From a virus, in IMG/VR virus record IMGVR_UViG_3300048818_000054, positions 35,946 to 99,945 of that record: a stretch of 64,000 nt of DNA; one strand, written 5' to 3'. Below are positions 17,601 through 25,557 of the stretch, piece by piece (positions within the stretch are counted from its first letter, which is position 1; the number at the start of each line of letters is the position of its first letter). The position numbers were made by a program, and so were the translations under genes. A model generated the notes under the pieces. That model worked only from the letters and a program-made list of their open reading frames with translations, was not told where the DNA came from and made no database searches.

Positions 17601-19560
17601 TGATGGCTTTCGCTTTGTCGATCTGATCGTTCAAGGTCTGCATTTCGACCTGAACAGGCGTCATCTTCTTCTTGGCGAGAATTTGATCGGCTTCGTCCAA
17701 CTGGACCTTATTGTCCTGTTGCTGATTGAGGGTCATTTGGCCGCGTGCAGTCGCGATCTTTTCCTCAAGGTCTTTCACTTCCTCAAGCTTCTTCACCCAA
17801 GGAACGAACGAAGCGATGGTGGTCTCGATATCTTGCTGGCCCATGCCGCCGCCCGAGCCGCTTTCGGCGGCTTTGTGGGCGTCCTGAAGGCTGGCCGACG
17901 CTTGATGGTCGGCATAATTCGAACCGCCGCGCGCGCGCTGCCGCTGCGTTTCGGATGAAGACTGGTTCTCCATGCCGTCCCAAGCGGTGTTGTGCGGGCG
18001 GAACTTGCCGGCCTCGTACTCTCCCTGCTTGCGCTTTTGCAGGGCGTCCGTGTTCCCGACAACAGCGTCCCAATCGTCTTGAAGGCCCCACCCCTGCTTG
18101 CGGCGGTCGCCAGCGTCATTGATCGCCCCGCCGACCACGCGGCCTGCTTCATAGGCCCCAAGAGCGGCCACCGCGAGGAACAGCGCACTGGTCAATCTCG
18201 ACACGCCCCGAGCCATAATGCCAAGGCCCGCGCCTTCAGCCGCCCCGAGAGAACCGAGGCCGGTTATAGCGGTGCGGAACAGGCCAACAGCTTTCACGAC
18301 ACCCAGAATACCGGGGGCGAACAGCGCAAAGTCAATTAGGATTTTCCCGGCCGGGCCGAGGTCTTTGAGCGTCTCAGCGGTTGTATGAATGACGCCGGCC
18401 AGCGCTTGGAAAGCGACCGTCAAAATCGGGATAGCGTCAGCACCTATCTCCGTCTTGAACTCGGTCCAAGCCGTTGACATTTCGTTCAAAGCTCGGTCGA
18501 ACTCCGACTTCATGTCGTGAGACATTTTGTCGGCCGCGCCGTCCGAATGGTCCGAAACCGTCAGTTGCTTATCGAGGTCTTTGATGCGCGACGCGAGCGC
18601 CTCGATCGTACGGACCTCGCGCGCGGCGCTGATCCCCAAGTTCTTGAGGAAGGTGGTATCGTCGCCGCCCGAGTTCTTGATGGCGTTGACGGCCTCCAAG
18701 ACCTTCTCGAACGCCTCTTCCGGATGCTGCTCGACAAGCTTCTTGGCTTCGTCGGTCGTCATACGCATGTGCTCGGCAAGAGAGCGCAGCCCCGCGCCGC
18801 CCTGCTCGGCCTTCTGGTGCATCTGCGTGAGGACCATGCTGAACTGCATGGCGGTACGCATCGGGTTGCCGCCTAGGTTGTCGAACTCGCGAGCGAAGGC
18901 GGCAAGGTGTTCGGCGCTGATGCCCATGCCTTGCGTTAGGCCGGCGAGGCGGCCGGTCATTTCGGTGATGCCCTCTATCCCAGAGCGCGCGCCTTTCGAG
19001 AGGCCGGCGAGCGCGTCGGCAAAATGGCCCACGTCATCAACGCCTTGGTCGGTAGCGAGTAGGATTTTGGCGACGCCGTTGGCGACCTGTTCAAGGTTGC
19101 CATCGTCAGTGATCTTGGACAAGGCGACCGAGAATTTCACTATATCCTCGCCGTGCGCGCCCATCTTCGAGGCGGCGACGGCAAGCTTGTCCATCTGTTG
19201 AACGGTGGCGTCGCCATTCTTCATGGAAATGTTCGCAAGCTCTTCGTGCAGAGCCATCACGCTTTCGCGCGACATGTCGGCGTTTCGGCCGATCTCGCGA
19301 ACGGCGCGGTCCATTTCCTGATAAGCGTCTACTGCGCCACGGATCATTTCGTTGGACGCGTACATGGCGATCAAGGACTCGGCCGCGCCCTTGGCAGCCT
19401 CCATGACGCCCTTGATGCTATCGGCGGCCTCCTTGTGAGCGGCGGCCATGCCACGGGCTTGGTTGCCCGCCCCCTGAAGCGCAGCCGCGTGCGCCTGCAA
19501 GATAGACGACGCCTCGTCTCGCATTCGCAAGATGAAATTAAGCTCGTTGCTGTCGCTCAT
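14647..19560 (-). CDS. tail tape measure protein with embedded cell-wall hydrolase-like region
   Basis: 1637 residues, by far the longest gene. The N-terminal 350 residues are helical and resemble the TP901 tape measure core. A hydrophobic stretch near residues 400-480 follows, then coiled coil (about 550-900), then Ala/Gly/Pro-rich linker. Residues about 1165-1290 resemble a SleB-type cell wall hydrolase (YRGYGSTIESQL, KIQFSSI, ADRPMP, SDPTHGGTSYLNP), and two to three 25-residue repeats (GPSTGINIG / SDPNFG) come next. The end has the usual HSGGIVG and FPAVLQRGERVL motifs. It sets tail length and is ejected into the envelope. It starts in ATGA overlap with the chaperone extension gene. Confidence 0.85.
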   Translation of the reverse strand: MSDSNELNFILRMRDEASSILQAHAAALQGAGNQARGMAAAHKEAADSIKGVMEAAKGAAESLIAMYASNEMIRGAVDAYQEMDRAVREIGRNADMSRESVMALHEELANISMKNGDATVQQMDKLAVAASKMGAHGEDIVKFSVALSKITDDGNLEQVANGVAKILLATDQGVDDVGHFADALAGLSKGARSGIEGITEMTGRLAGLTQGMGISAEHLAAFAREFDNLGGNPMRTAMQFSMVLTQMHQKAEQGGAGLRSLAEHMRMTTDEAKKLVEQHPEEAFEKVLEAVNAIKNSGGDDTTFLKNLGISAAREVRTIEALASRIKDLDKQLTVSDHSDGAADKMSHDMKSEFDRALNEMSTAWTEFKTEIGADAIPILTVAFQALAGVIHTTAETLKDLGPAGKILIDFALFAPGILGVVKAVGLFRTAITGLGSLGAAEGAGLGIMARGVSRLTSALFLAVAALGAYEAGRVVGGAINDAGDRRKQGWGLQDDWDAVVGNTDALQKRKQGEYEAGKFRPHNTAWDGMENQSSSETQRQRARGGSNYADHQASASLQDAHKAAESGSGGGMGQQDIETTIASFVPWVKKLEEVKDLEEKIATARGQMTLNQQQDNKVQLDEADQILAKKKMTPVQVEMQTLNDQIDKAKAITKEQQTQLEIKTKLRDMEQGGELHAGTQDDAEHQAISAGMNAKAAADTAKAYADQMRSLQQEIAATSAITAAQKESASVEKTISDFKEKNAGWTKSEVDNLTAELKVAYELKDVMAAVGETHSQGKAISDYNDKMKALSSIGDTAGMAQLTKDTEAARDPMGHIVTLNDQLVAQLKIGGDYRKEDVETLKQIQALEEKGVQVTEAQKAALQDVNRALSDANKAQTTGFAGWANSIGTMNDQIGKMEQNLASSVSSGLSSGIIGALNGQRYPFAAMGKSIGESMVKGGVDMLMKGGMQATGLDQISGLGTLGGAADKVKSANAALDAANKASGQTGDALKSYQQMSVNATNVYVTGGSGGAAPAGAAGAAPAGGVTPSAAGSVPGVTDGVGSPATSNPNTVQPGAVSPATAAISAPVAGAPPELAAAGAAAGAARTALGAVSGGSGSAAAPMGSVLGPHAAAALSGLGGAPNANTVPPGAVSAATSAVAAATHPDANNPTGLRPPANVGRDVSQDDIVNLAKMNAGEVTKGGDRANQMSMTNWTAMNRAQSNYRGYGSTIESQLSAKIQFSSINGPHGTGTSLADRPMPTEAQLAEARASLSGSDPTHGGTSYLNPLYSGANGRGDGWGGDAFQARARAAGQVSGRGQNTEYFGVAGNDQPVSPYGLNLPGGGPSTGINIGAAKGSLSDPNFGIGNLRGPSTGINIGPATGSPSDPNFGLGNLRGPSSGISFEGSGFSGGNIGFGVGGGGPQPMGAAGRDAFVFGQGGFDSQNMNKAPVDVNLHSQAGVPLTAPNIPVFGGGGLDASTGGLGTGASPFAGLFSQTAALGPGVAPAGQMGAGTSEMLGGGMSLIKMLMGGIGGMHSGGIVGRDRSFTRNISPLAFIGAPRFHDGMGDDEFPAVLQRGERVLTANQDARNSAAMNRLADAVQNRSTPAGTERQDTRRGDTRVNMTVMTRDADSFRSSHSQILAQTHASMARAGAKHN

Positions 19561-19976
19561 AGCCTTGGGCGTGCCTTCGGTATCGCGGCCTCGGCCGCAG
19601 CCTTTCGTTTTGCGTCCTCATTCCCGGCGTTATCACATTCCGCGTTCACCGCGTCTATGATCCGAAAAAGCTCGGCCGCCTTGTTCGACTGATCCATCAC
19701 CGAGCCGATTTGCGGAAGGTGACCCGATTTATAGAACCCGTAATACAAGAACATCTGATGCCATTGCATCGGACGTGCCTTGAGGTCTTGGCGAGGGCAC
19801 GCATAAGTGTCCTCTCCATCGATCTTGACCGGAAGGAAGGCTGGATTTACCCAGCCAACCCATCCGCCTTTTCCGTCCGGCCTAGCGCCATCGTCACCCT
19901 TTTTGAGAGGGTAGCTGTAGGCGGTGCAGCCCCATTCCTTTTGGCGCGTGCAGCCGTTGCATTGCCGTTCCGGCAT
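19557..19976 (-). CDS. tail assembly chaperone extension (T part), probably expressed by -1 frameshift
   Basis: 139 residues if started alone at ATG, but this frame is entered by a -1 shift from the upstream gene at an A8 run (20006-20013), which would give one long G-T type protein. The N-terminal cysteines (C6, C9, C17) suggest a small metal-binding knuckle. In siphophages a pair of overlapping genes before the tape measure encodes a chaperone and its frameshifted long form, which recruit the tape measure and tail tube proteins. Its position, directly before the tape measure with an ATGA overlap, fits exactly. Independent initiation at its own ATG remains possible; no strong ribosome site is seen. 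Confidence 0.7.
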   Translation of the reverse strand: MPERQCNGCTRQKEWGCTAYSYPLKKGDDGARPDGKGGWVGWVNPAFLPVKIDGEDTYACPRQDLKARPMQWHQMFLYYGFYKSGHLPQIGSVMDQSNKAAELFRIIDAVNAECDNAGNEDAKRKAAAEAAIPKARPRL

Positions 19977-20491
19977 TAAGCGGATGGCGGCGATGCCTCG
20001 ACGGATTTTTTTTCTTCAGCGGCGGTGACCTCGCTGATGTTTTTGATTTGCTGGGCAAGCTCCTGAATGAGGCGCACGCCCATCGTGTTCATGATCGCAT
20101 CGGCCACCACGTCATAAGGCCGGCCGTTGACGACGGCGCGCTGAGTGGAGAACGAAAGAGCGTTGCCCTTGGCGTCGGCAAAGTTCGTGAAGCCGATCAA
20201 GCCATGGCGAACGGCTTCGATGTTCGTCTGATTGACCTTGGTATGAATTCCATATTCGGTCGATCCCTCTTTGCCCGAAAGCGTTGAGGCGTTATCGTAA
20301 ATCAGGCCCATCAAGAACACGTCAAGGCCGCGCAGCTTGAAGCTGGTCGCGCCTTCTTTGATCTCCACATGCTCTGTGAAGCCCTTCGTGCTGTCGGCCG
20401 GATCGTTGGGGGTTTTCGTCTTGACCTTGGACGGGTCCATATCGGAAACATAGTCCAAGCTGTCGGCGGTTGTCATCGCAATTAGGGCCAC
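19976..20491 (-). CDS. tail assembly chaperone (G part)
   Basis: 171 residues from a GTG preceded by AGGAGG. The body (VEIKEGATSFKLRGLDVFLMG..., then VRLIQELAQQIKNISE near the end) is typical in size and placement for the short tail chaperone upstream of a tape measure gene. Near its end the codons run GAA GAA AAA AAA TCC, giving a slippery A-AAA-AAA heptamer; the zero frame stops shortly after while the -1 frame joins the next gene. A copy of the 14-bp palindrome lies 52 bases upstream of its start, so this transcript segment may be controlled there. Confidence 0.65.
   Translation of the reverse strand: MALIAMTTADSLDYVSDMDPSKVKTKTPNDPADSTKGFTEHVEIKEGATSFKLRGLDVFLMGLIYDNASTLSGKEGSTEYGIHTKVNQTNIEAVRHGLIGFTNFADAKGNALSFSTQRAVVNGRPYDVVADAIMNTMGVRLIQELAQQIKNISEVTAAEEKKSVEASPPSA
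20006..20013 (-). promoter_or_regulatory. programmed -1 ribosomal frameshift site (A8 slippery run)
   Basis: On the - strand the codons are GCT GAA GAA AAA AAA TCC. Slipping back one base on A-AAA-AAA moves ribosomes exactly into the frame of the downstream gene, passing through 11 open codons before its ATG. This is the arrangement used for G/GT tail chaperones. No clear downstream pseudoknot was identified by eye. Confidence 0.75.
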
Positions 20492-20542
20492 GGCTGCCTC
20501 CTTGGCTGTATGGCGTTATCGATCCCGGACGCTCGCACTTTG

Positions 20543-20556
20543 TGCAACTAGTTGCA
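20543..20556. promoter_or_regulatory. 14-bp palindrome copy 2
   Basis: TGCAACTAGTTGCA, 1 base after the stop of the 72-residue gene and 52 bases before the GTG of the tail chaperone gene. Same sequence as the six other copies. Confidence 0.8.
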
Positions 20557-20557
20557 A

Positions 20558-20776
20558 TCAGTGTGGCCCATCCATAGGACCAACCTTATCGGCATGGGGA
20601 CCGTTTATAAGGTGCGTCTTATCGGCAAGGACCATGGTGACCTTGGCCGGCGCGTAGCGCACGGCAAGCGCTTGGGCGGCTTCGAAGGTGAGCTTGACCG
20701 CCAGCACGTCGCCATAGAGGTTGCCCTCGCGATCGGCTTTCTGGACAACGTAAACGCGGGCGACGAATTTCGACAT
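20558..20776 (-). CDS. 72-residue protein of unknown function
   Basis: Small soluble protein (MSKFVARVYVVQKADREG...) between the tail tube gene and the chaperone genes. It has an alternating beta-strand-like first half and a hydrophobic middle, no membrane segment and no signal peptide. Position suggests a minor tail or head-tail completion factor, but no family is recognised. It ends one base before the palindrome copy at 20543-20556, which may mark the end of its transcription unit. Confidence 0.55.
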   Translation of the reverse strand: MSKFVARVYVVQKADREGNLYGDVLAVKLTFEAAQALAVRYAPAKVTMVLADKTHLINGPHADKVGPMDGPH

Positions 20777-20804
20777 GACGTTGGCGGGGCCGAAGCCCCG
20801 CTCC

Positions 20805-22427
20805 TTACATCATGAAGATGAAAAATTCGTCGTTACCCAGCGAGCGCGCGAAGCGCATTCCAGCCTGATAGGCCAAGATGCCCGAGCGGTCCTGATACGT
20901 GAGGCCCGAGTACTGGGTGTTCGGCGCGAGCATCCAAATCGTGTTGCCAGCGGACGTGCCGCAACGCATCTGGAAAGGCATTTCCTCGGCGGCGGCGAAG
21001 TGTCCCCAGAAATCTTGGTTCGCAACGGCGTCGGCTTCGGGGTCGATCCCACCTTCGGGCTTGCGCGACGTGATACGCACGCCGTTATAGCCATCGGACG
21101 AAGACACGTCGGGACGAATGACGATATCGTTCATCTGGTTGAAGGTGAACTTCTCCACGATCGCGTTGAACTGGTTGATCCACAAGCGGGCCAACTGGAC
21201 CTGAGAGGGCAGTTCGGTCTCGAATACCGGCGTCGGATTGGGATCGTCAACCGCCGCGTCATAGGTGCCCGTGAAGGTCCACTTGATGGTGGCGAAGTTG
21301 CCGGCCGCAGCCGTAATGTCGAACGTGCCGTAAGAGCCCGGCATTTCGTGCAAAACGTTGTCCTTGTGCATGTAGAGCGAAATGGACTGGAAATTCTGCG
21401 AAACCGGCGTGAGCAGCAAGCCGGCCGGCAGCAACCAAACCACCCATTGCATGGTGGTCACAAGGTTGCCGGTCCAAGTCGGCGTGATGGTCAGACCCTT
21501 CGTGCCCATGGCAAAGGGGCTGCCCGAGGTCACGACCGCAGCCGCGTCTCCTTCGCCAAGCACGTCCGAGGTCACGGTGATCTCGGCCACCCCGGAAGCG
21601 CCGGGGGTAGTGACCGAGAGATAGTAGCAAATGAGGTCGGTATTGGTCGCCTCATTGAGGCCGCCAACCAGAGTGGCATGGGCGAACACGCCAGCCGCCG
21701 TACCGCTGGCAGTATAGACCGAAACAAGCGAGTTGCCGTCCGTGCCGGGCTGAAGCGCCGTGAAGGTGATAGTGGTCGCAAACACGGCTGAGACTTCCGT
21801 GTTCGTTACCGTGGGCGCTCCGTAACCGGTGCCGCGCGCCGAAGCGCCCGTGCCGGTGCCCATGATGGCGGCGACCAAGTTGGCGACGGACAGCGCGAAG
21901 CTGGCTCCGAGAACCACAAGGTTTGCCGTGCTCGCATAGGACGTGGCGAAGGTGTAGGTCTGTCCGCCAATGTCGATCGTGTCCCCGACCAAGAAATTGT
22001 TGGTCGAAGTTTCGGTGAAGACGACGGCGGCTTTGACCTGAGTGGCGTCTACCCAAGAGACGGGAACGTTCTGGTTGCCGACGATAAAGGGACCGAGCGT
22101 GCTCGGCATGTCGCTGCCCGAGAGCGCGTAACCGCACGCCTGAAACAGGCGGCAGATGACGGGCGCATTGGCGAGCAGACCCGAGTTCTGAGCCCCGTTG
22201 CCGCGCAATTCCGTCTCGAAGGTCATCGAGGCGATCTTGCGGCCGATAATCACCGGCATGGGCGAGAGGTCGTTTCGAACGAAGTTTCGCTCAAGCACGT
22301 TCGGCTTGATGGCGAACTGCGGGTTGCTGACAAGGAAGCCATCGTTCACGCCGACCGCGACCGGCGTATTGTAGGTGACTTCAAGGGCTCCCTGAAGCAC
22401 CGCGAGGCGAGTAAGAAGGACGGTCAT
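20805..22427 (-). CDS. major tail tube protein with inserted beta module
   Basis: 540 residues. The N-terminal 110 residues have the pattern of siphophage tail tube proteins (LQGALEVTYNTPVAV early, a pair of basic/aromatic strands, then FETELRGNG). A module of about 125 residues (137-260, FTETSTNNFLVGDTI and GNSLVSVYTASGTA) is inserted and is shared with two neighbouring virion proteins. The C-terminal half contains GSYGTFDITAAAGNFATIKWTFTG, another typical tube strand pair. Position between the tail terminator side and the chaperone/tape measure genes supports the call. It is larger than most tube proteins (usually 150-350 residues), mainly because of inserted material. Confidence 0.65.
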   Translation of the reverse strand: MTVLLTRLAVLQGALEVTYNTPVAVGVNDGFLVSNPQFAIKPNVLERNFVRNDLSPMPVIIGRKIASMTFETELRGNGAQNSGLLANAPVICRLFQACGYALSGSDMPSTLGPFIVGNQNVPVSWVDATQVKAAVVFTETSTNNFLVGDTIDIGGQTYTFATSYASTANLVVLGASFALSVANLVAAIMGTGTGASARGTGYGAPTVTNTEVSAVFATTITFTALQPGTDGNSLVSVYTASGTAAGVFAHATLVGGLNEATNTDLICYYLSVTTPGASGVAEITVTSDVLGEGDAAAVVTSGSPFAMGTKGLTITPTWTGNLVTTMQWVVWLLPAGLLLTPVSQNFQSISLYMHKDNVLHEMPGSYGTFDITAAAGNFATIKWTFTGTYDAAVDDPNPTPVFETELPSQVQLARLWINQFNAIVEKFTFNQMNDIVIRPDVSSSDGYNGVRITSRKPEGGIDPEADAVANQDFWGHFAAAEEMPFQMRCGTSAGNTIWMLAPNTQYSGLTYQDRSGILAYQAGMRFARSLGNDEFFIFMM

Positions 22428-22466
22428 GGTTCAATTCCCTTGTTTTGGTTTCACCGATGACCGGCC

Positions 22467-24299
22467 TTAGAACTGCGACGCGACAACGTGAAGGCCCGTG
22501 CCCCAAGTGTCGCCCGCCAGAGCGGTGACGCGCGCGGCCAAGGTCGCCATGGCATTCGAGATTGCCACTTGGATAGTCGCGGCCAAGGTGTTCTGAACGC
22601 CACTCGCGCCGGTCGCGCCGGGATTGGTCGCGGCTACGGCGGCGTTGTCGGTCGTCACAACGTCGTGGATGGCGACAGTCGCGGCCGGCAAGACGCCGCC
22701 CGAGTTGTCGATCAAAGGCTGCAAGCCCGTGGTGCCGCCCACGTCGCCAAGGACAGCGTTCAACTGAGAGGCCATATAGGCGATGTTCGCCGTAACGGCC
22801 GCCAGAGTGGCGTTCCAAGTCGTGAGCGAAGCGCCGAGGGCAGCCGCGCCAGTCGTGGTCCCGCCGAGCACGCCCGAGCCGTCGAACACTTCCGAGTGCG
22901 TAGACGTGTTCGTGAAGACCAGCGAGTTGCCGCCGACGCCATCGACCAAGGCCGTGACGCTGAAGGTCGCGCCGCCACCCGCGTTCGGGACAAGCGAGGC
23001 AACCACCGTGTCTGGAACCGCCGTGTTCGGGACATAGACGCCCGCGCTGATGCCCGCCAAGCCGCGAACGGTCGAGGCCATCGAGGCGATAACGTCGGCC
23101 ATGGTGGCAGCGAAGCCGGCCGCCGTGTTGGCGCGCACCTGAATTTGGCCGGGCGTGGTGCCAAGCGTCGTGATGAAGCTGAACGATTGATTGCCAATCG
23201 TCATAATGTCGCCGTTGATGAAGTTGGTAGTGGTGGCTTCCGTGATGGTGCCCACGGCCTTGATGCCGGCCGCAACCGCGACCGTGGAGGCTTCGGACGC
23301 AAGCGTGGTCGAAACCGTCCCGCCGATGTTGTCCACCAGCGCGGCGAGATCGTTCTTCTCGCGATAGAGGTTGATCTTGGCGAGGATCGAAGAAAGCGCG
23401 TTCTGGTAGGCGTCAATGAGCGTGTTCGTGCCCGCCGTGGGGAGCGAAGCGCCGGACACGTCCTGATAGCCGACCGGAGCCACAACCGCGACCTCGGCGA
23501 TGGTGAGGACGCCCGAAGCGCCGCCCGTGCTGTCGGTGAGGGTGCCGGGCGTCGCGCCTTGCGTGAAGAATTCATTGTAGGCGCTGGCGAGAGAGGCGAA
23601 GTTATTCGCGACGGCGGCCAAGAACGCGGTGCCATCGGCCAAGAGAACCGAGTCCGAACCGGTCGCGCTGTCCACGGCGGCGGGGATAAGCCCGATGACC
23701 TTGGAGAGGTTCACTTCGCTGCCGAACGCATTGGCGATGACGGGCGCGCCGATGGCGGCCAAGCACTGGTTCATGCCGAACATGAGGTTGTACTGCGCGT
23801 TCATGATCGCATCGGCCTGCGCCACATACGAGGCGTAGCTGACGGCCAGAGCGCCCGCGCCGGTCGTGCAGGACAAGTCCTGAGCAACGATGGTCCCGAA
23901 GGTGCCGAGCGAGCCTTCCGCGTACTGAAGGTTCGCGACGCCGAGGCGGGCCAGCATGTTATTGATGACCGAAACCCAGCCCTGAATGGCGTTGCGCGTC
24001 TTGGCAACGGAGGTCGTGAGGGCCGTGGTAAGGACGCCGCCCGCCGACACGGCGTTATAGACGCCCGTGGGGGCAATGAGGTTGACCAGCGGTAGCGCGC
24101 CGTCGCCGCCCATGGTGGGGGGGATGGCTGCGGTGCCCGTCGTGCTGTCGGTCACGGCGCTGACGGCGGCGACCTGAAGTTTGGCAATGGCGTTGTCGAT
24201 CGCGAGGCCACGGACAATGGCGGCAAGACCGTCAACCTCTCGGCTGGCGACTTTGGACTCGCCCGAGAACTGGGCGCGCTTGACAAAAACTGCGGTCAT
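22467..24299 (-). CDS. large helical virion protein with shared beta module
   Basis: 610 residues from an ATG with AGAGGA upstream; an earlier TTG lies on the palindrome copy and is not used here. Most of the protein is Ala/Gly/Ser-rich and probably helical (for example VAQADAIMNAQYNLMFGMNQ). Residues about 350-482 hold the same module as the tail tube protein (ITEATTTNFINGDIMTIG, then FSF and GNSLVFTNT). It is encoded next to the tail tube gene on the neck side, so an abundant virion protein is likely, but its part in the particle is unknown. Confidence 0.55.
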   Translation of the reverse strand: MTAVFVKRAQFSGESKVASREVDGLAAIVRGLAIDNAIAKLQVAAVSAVTDSTTGTAAIPPTMGGDGALPLVNLIAPTGVYNAVSAGGVLTTALTTSVAKTRNAIQGWVSVINNMLARLGVANLQYAEGSLGTFGTIVAQDLSCTTGAGALAVSYASYVAQADAIMNAQYNLMFGMNQCLAAIGAPVIANAFGSEVNLSKVIGLIPAAVDSATGSDSVLLADGTAFLAAVANNFASLASAYNEFFTQGATPGTLTDSTGGASGVLTIAEVAVVAPVGYQDVSGASLPTAGTNTLIDAYQNALSSILAKINLYREKNDLAALVDNIGGTVSTTLASEASTVAVAAGIKAVGTITEATTTNFINGDIMTIGNQSFSFITTLGTTPGQIQVRANTAAGFAATMADVIASMASTVRGLAGISAGVYVPNTAVPDTVVASLVPNAGGGATFSVTALVDGVGGNSLVFTNTSTHSEVFDGSGVLGGTTTGAAALGASLTTWNATLAAVTANIAYMASQLNAVLGDVGGTTGLQPLIDNSGGVLPAATVAIHDVVTTDNAAVAATNPGATGASGVQNTLAATIQVAISNAMATLAARVTALAGDTWGTGLHVVASQF

Positions 24300-24347
24300 G
24301 ATGGTATTCCTCTGGTACGTGCCGGGGATGCCGACTTGTGGTTCTGC

Positions 24348-24361
24348 TGCAACTAGTTGCA
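24348..24361. promoter_or_regulatory. 14-bp palindrome copy 3
   Basis: TGCAACTAGTTGCA, 48 bases upstream of the ATG of the 610-residue virion protein and 44 bases after the end of the tail terminator gene. A short hairpin (GGCCA-TTG-TGGCC) lies just before it on the - strand. Confidence 0.8.
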
Positions 24362-24405
24362 CAAACTATTTAAGGCCACAATGGCCCGGTCTCATTCATG
24401 GCCCA

Positions 24406-24900
24406 TCAAAACGGCGGTGTAGCCGTCGCGCGCGGGTCGGCGTAGTTGTATCGGTATTGGATTTGCGCGATGCAAACGCCCATGGCGGCTCGGTCCGCAT
24501 AGGTTATGAGGTCCACTTCAGACCCGATGATCTTGGTATCTATGGCCCTTCCGCCCCATGTGCGGTCGGTAGTCATAGCGCGCTTCACGACGGTCAAAAG
24601 CTGTTCGATCAAGACGCCGGGGTCCGGATCGCCACGGTTTACGGTCGCCCGAAACTCGATATTCACTTCCATGAAGCACATGACGTATGGCATTTGGAAC
24701 TTCTCAGCCTCCTTCCCGGCGACGATACCGAGTGAGTACTGCTTCTTCTGATCGTTCTTGGTCAAAGGGCCAATCTCAACCGTCGAAAAATTGAAGCCGA
24801 ACGGGTCACCGATCGGCAACGCGTCGGTCACAAGGGTCCGAAAATAGGTCTCGATTGCCTGAATGATGGACAAGCGGACGCTGGTTACATTGGCGGTCAT
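24406..24900 (-). CDS. tail terminator / tail completion protein (gpU-like position)
   Basis: 164 residues (VTSVRLSIIQAIETYFRTL at the start, MCFMEVNIEFRATVNRGDPDPG in the middle, QIQYRYNYADPRA at the end). A helical N-terminus followed by a strand-rich core with MEVNIEF and IQYRYNY strands is typical for tail terminators that cap the tail tube under the head. It overlaps the HK97-gp10-like gene by ATGA and sits between neck and tail tube genes, which matches this role. Family assignment is by architecture and order. Confidence 0.6.
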   Translation of the reverse strand: MTANVTSVRLSIIQAIETYFRTLVTDALPIGDPFGFNFSTVEIGPLTKNDQKKQYSLGIVAGKEAEKFQMPYVMCFMEVNIEFRATVNRGDPDPGVLIEQLLTVVKRAMTTDRTWGGRAIDTKIIGSEVDLITYADRAAMGVCIAQIQYRYNYADPRATATPPF

Positions 24901-25550
24901 GACGAAGCTCCTGCGGTCATCGCCTGAACGATGGCGTCGGCGGCGCGCGATTGAAAGTAGCCCAAGCCTGCGTCAATCGTGGTTCGCAAGCCGAGGCGAG
25001 GCGGAATGGTCACTGAGGTCTTTAGCACGTAAAGGGGGACGATGCTGGTCCCCCGGCGCTGGAAAATTATGAGGTTCCCGGCCTTTGACTTGGCAACGAA
25101 GGTGTTCGGCCACGCGCGCGGCCCCATCATGAGCGGCACCCCTTGAGCGTCCAGCGCGGGCGGCAATGGGATGGCGAGGAATTGCGCGTTCTTAGCGTGG
25201 ATCGTGCCACCGTATTCTTGAATGGCGGCGTAGGGCACGTCCGATCCTATCGAACCCATGATGGCGTCGAAGGTCTCACCGGTAACATTGACGGAGGCGG
25301 CAATGGACGCGATCAAGGCCCCGGTACGCTTGCTCAGGGACGTTTCTGTCGTGCCGCCCGGCCACGCGCCGCCGTGGCGCTGCGCGAGCGCGGTCGATAC
25401 TTGGTTGAGAAATTCTCGAAGCTCTTGAGAAAGCACGCGGGCAGAGCCGTCCCAATCTGACTTCAGAGCTTTGCCAAAAGCGGTCAAGCCGGCCGATATT
25501 GAGTCGAACCGCTGATCTCGGAAGTTGACTTCGATATCGAAGGTAGCCAC
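24897..25550 (-). CDS. HK97 gp10-like neck/tail completion protein
   Basis: 217 residues with RTGALIASI, YAAIQEYGGTIHAKNAQFLAIP and LYVLKTSVTIPPRLGLR. This set is characteristic of the HK97 gp10 / minor tail component family that joins the head connector to the tail. The ATG has no overlap with the upstream connector gene (7-base gap), while its stop is shared with the tail terminator start. Confidence 0.75.
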   Translation of the reverse strand: MATFDIEVNFRDQRFDSISAGLTAFGKALKSDWDGSARVLSQELREFLNQVSTALAQRHGGAWPGGTTETSLSKRTGALIASIAASVNVTGETFDAIMGSIGSDVPYAAIQEYGGTIHAKNAQFLAIPLPPALDAQGVPLMMGPRAWPNTFVAKSKAGNLIIFQRRGTSIVPLYVLKTSVTIPPRLGLRTTIDAGLGYFQSRAADAIVQAMTAGASS

Positions 25551-25557
25551 GGCAGCC

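Noticed and set aside
20775-21791. 338-codon + strand frame opposite the tail tube gene
   Set aside because: Arg/His/Gly-rich shadow with no start signal; the tail tube gene on the - strand explains the sequence.
22488-24095. 535-codon open frame on the + strand opposite the 610-residue virion gene
   Set aside because: Very Arg/Gly/Asp-rich composition typical of antisense frames in GC-rich DNA; the - strand frame has a ribosome site, sensible domains and fits the gene order.
25495-25530. GAGTCGAACC-type string resembling a tRNA T arm
   Set aside because: No acceptor or anticodon stems can be built around it; it is coding sequence of the gp10-like gene.
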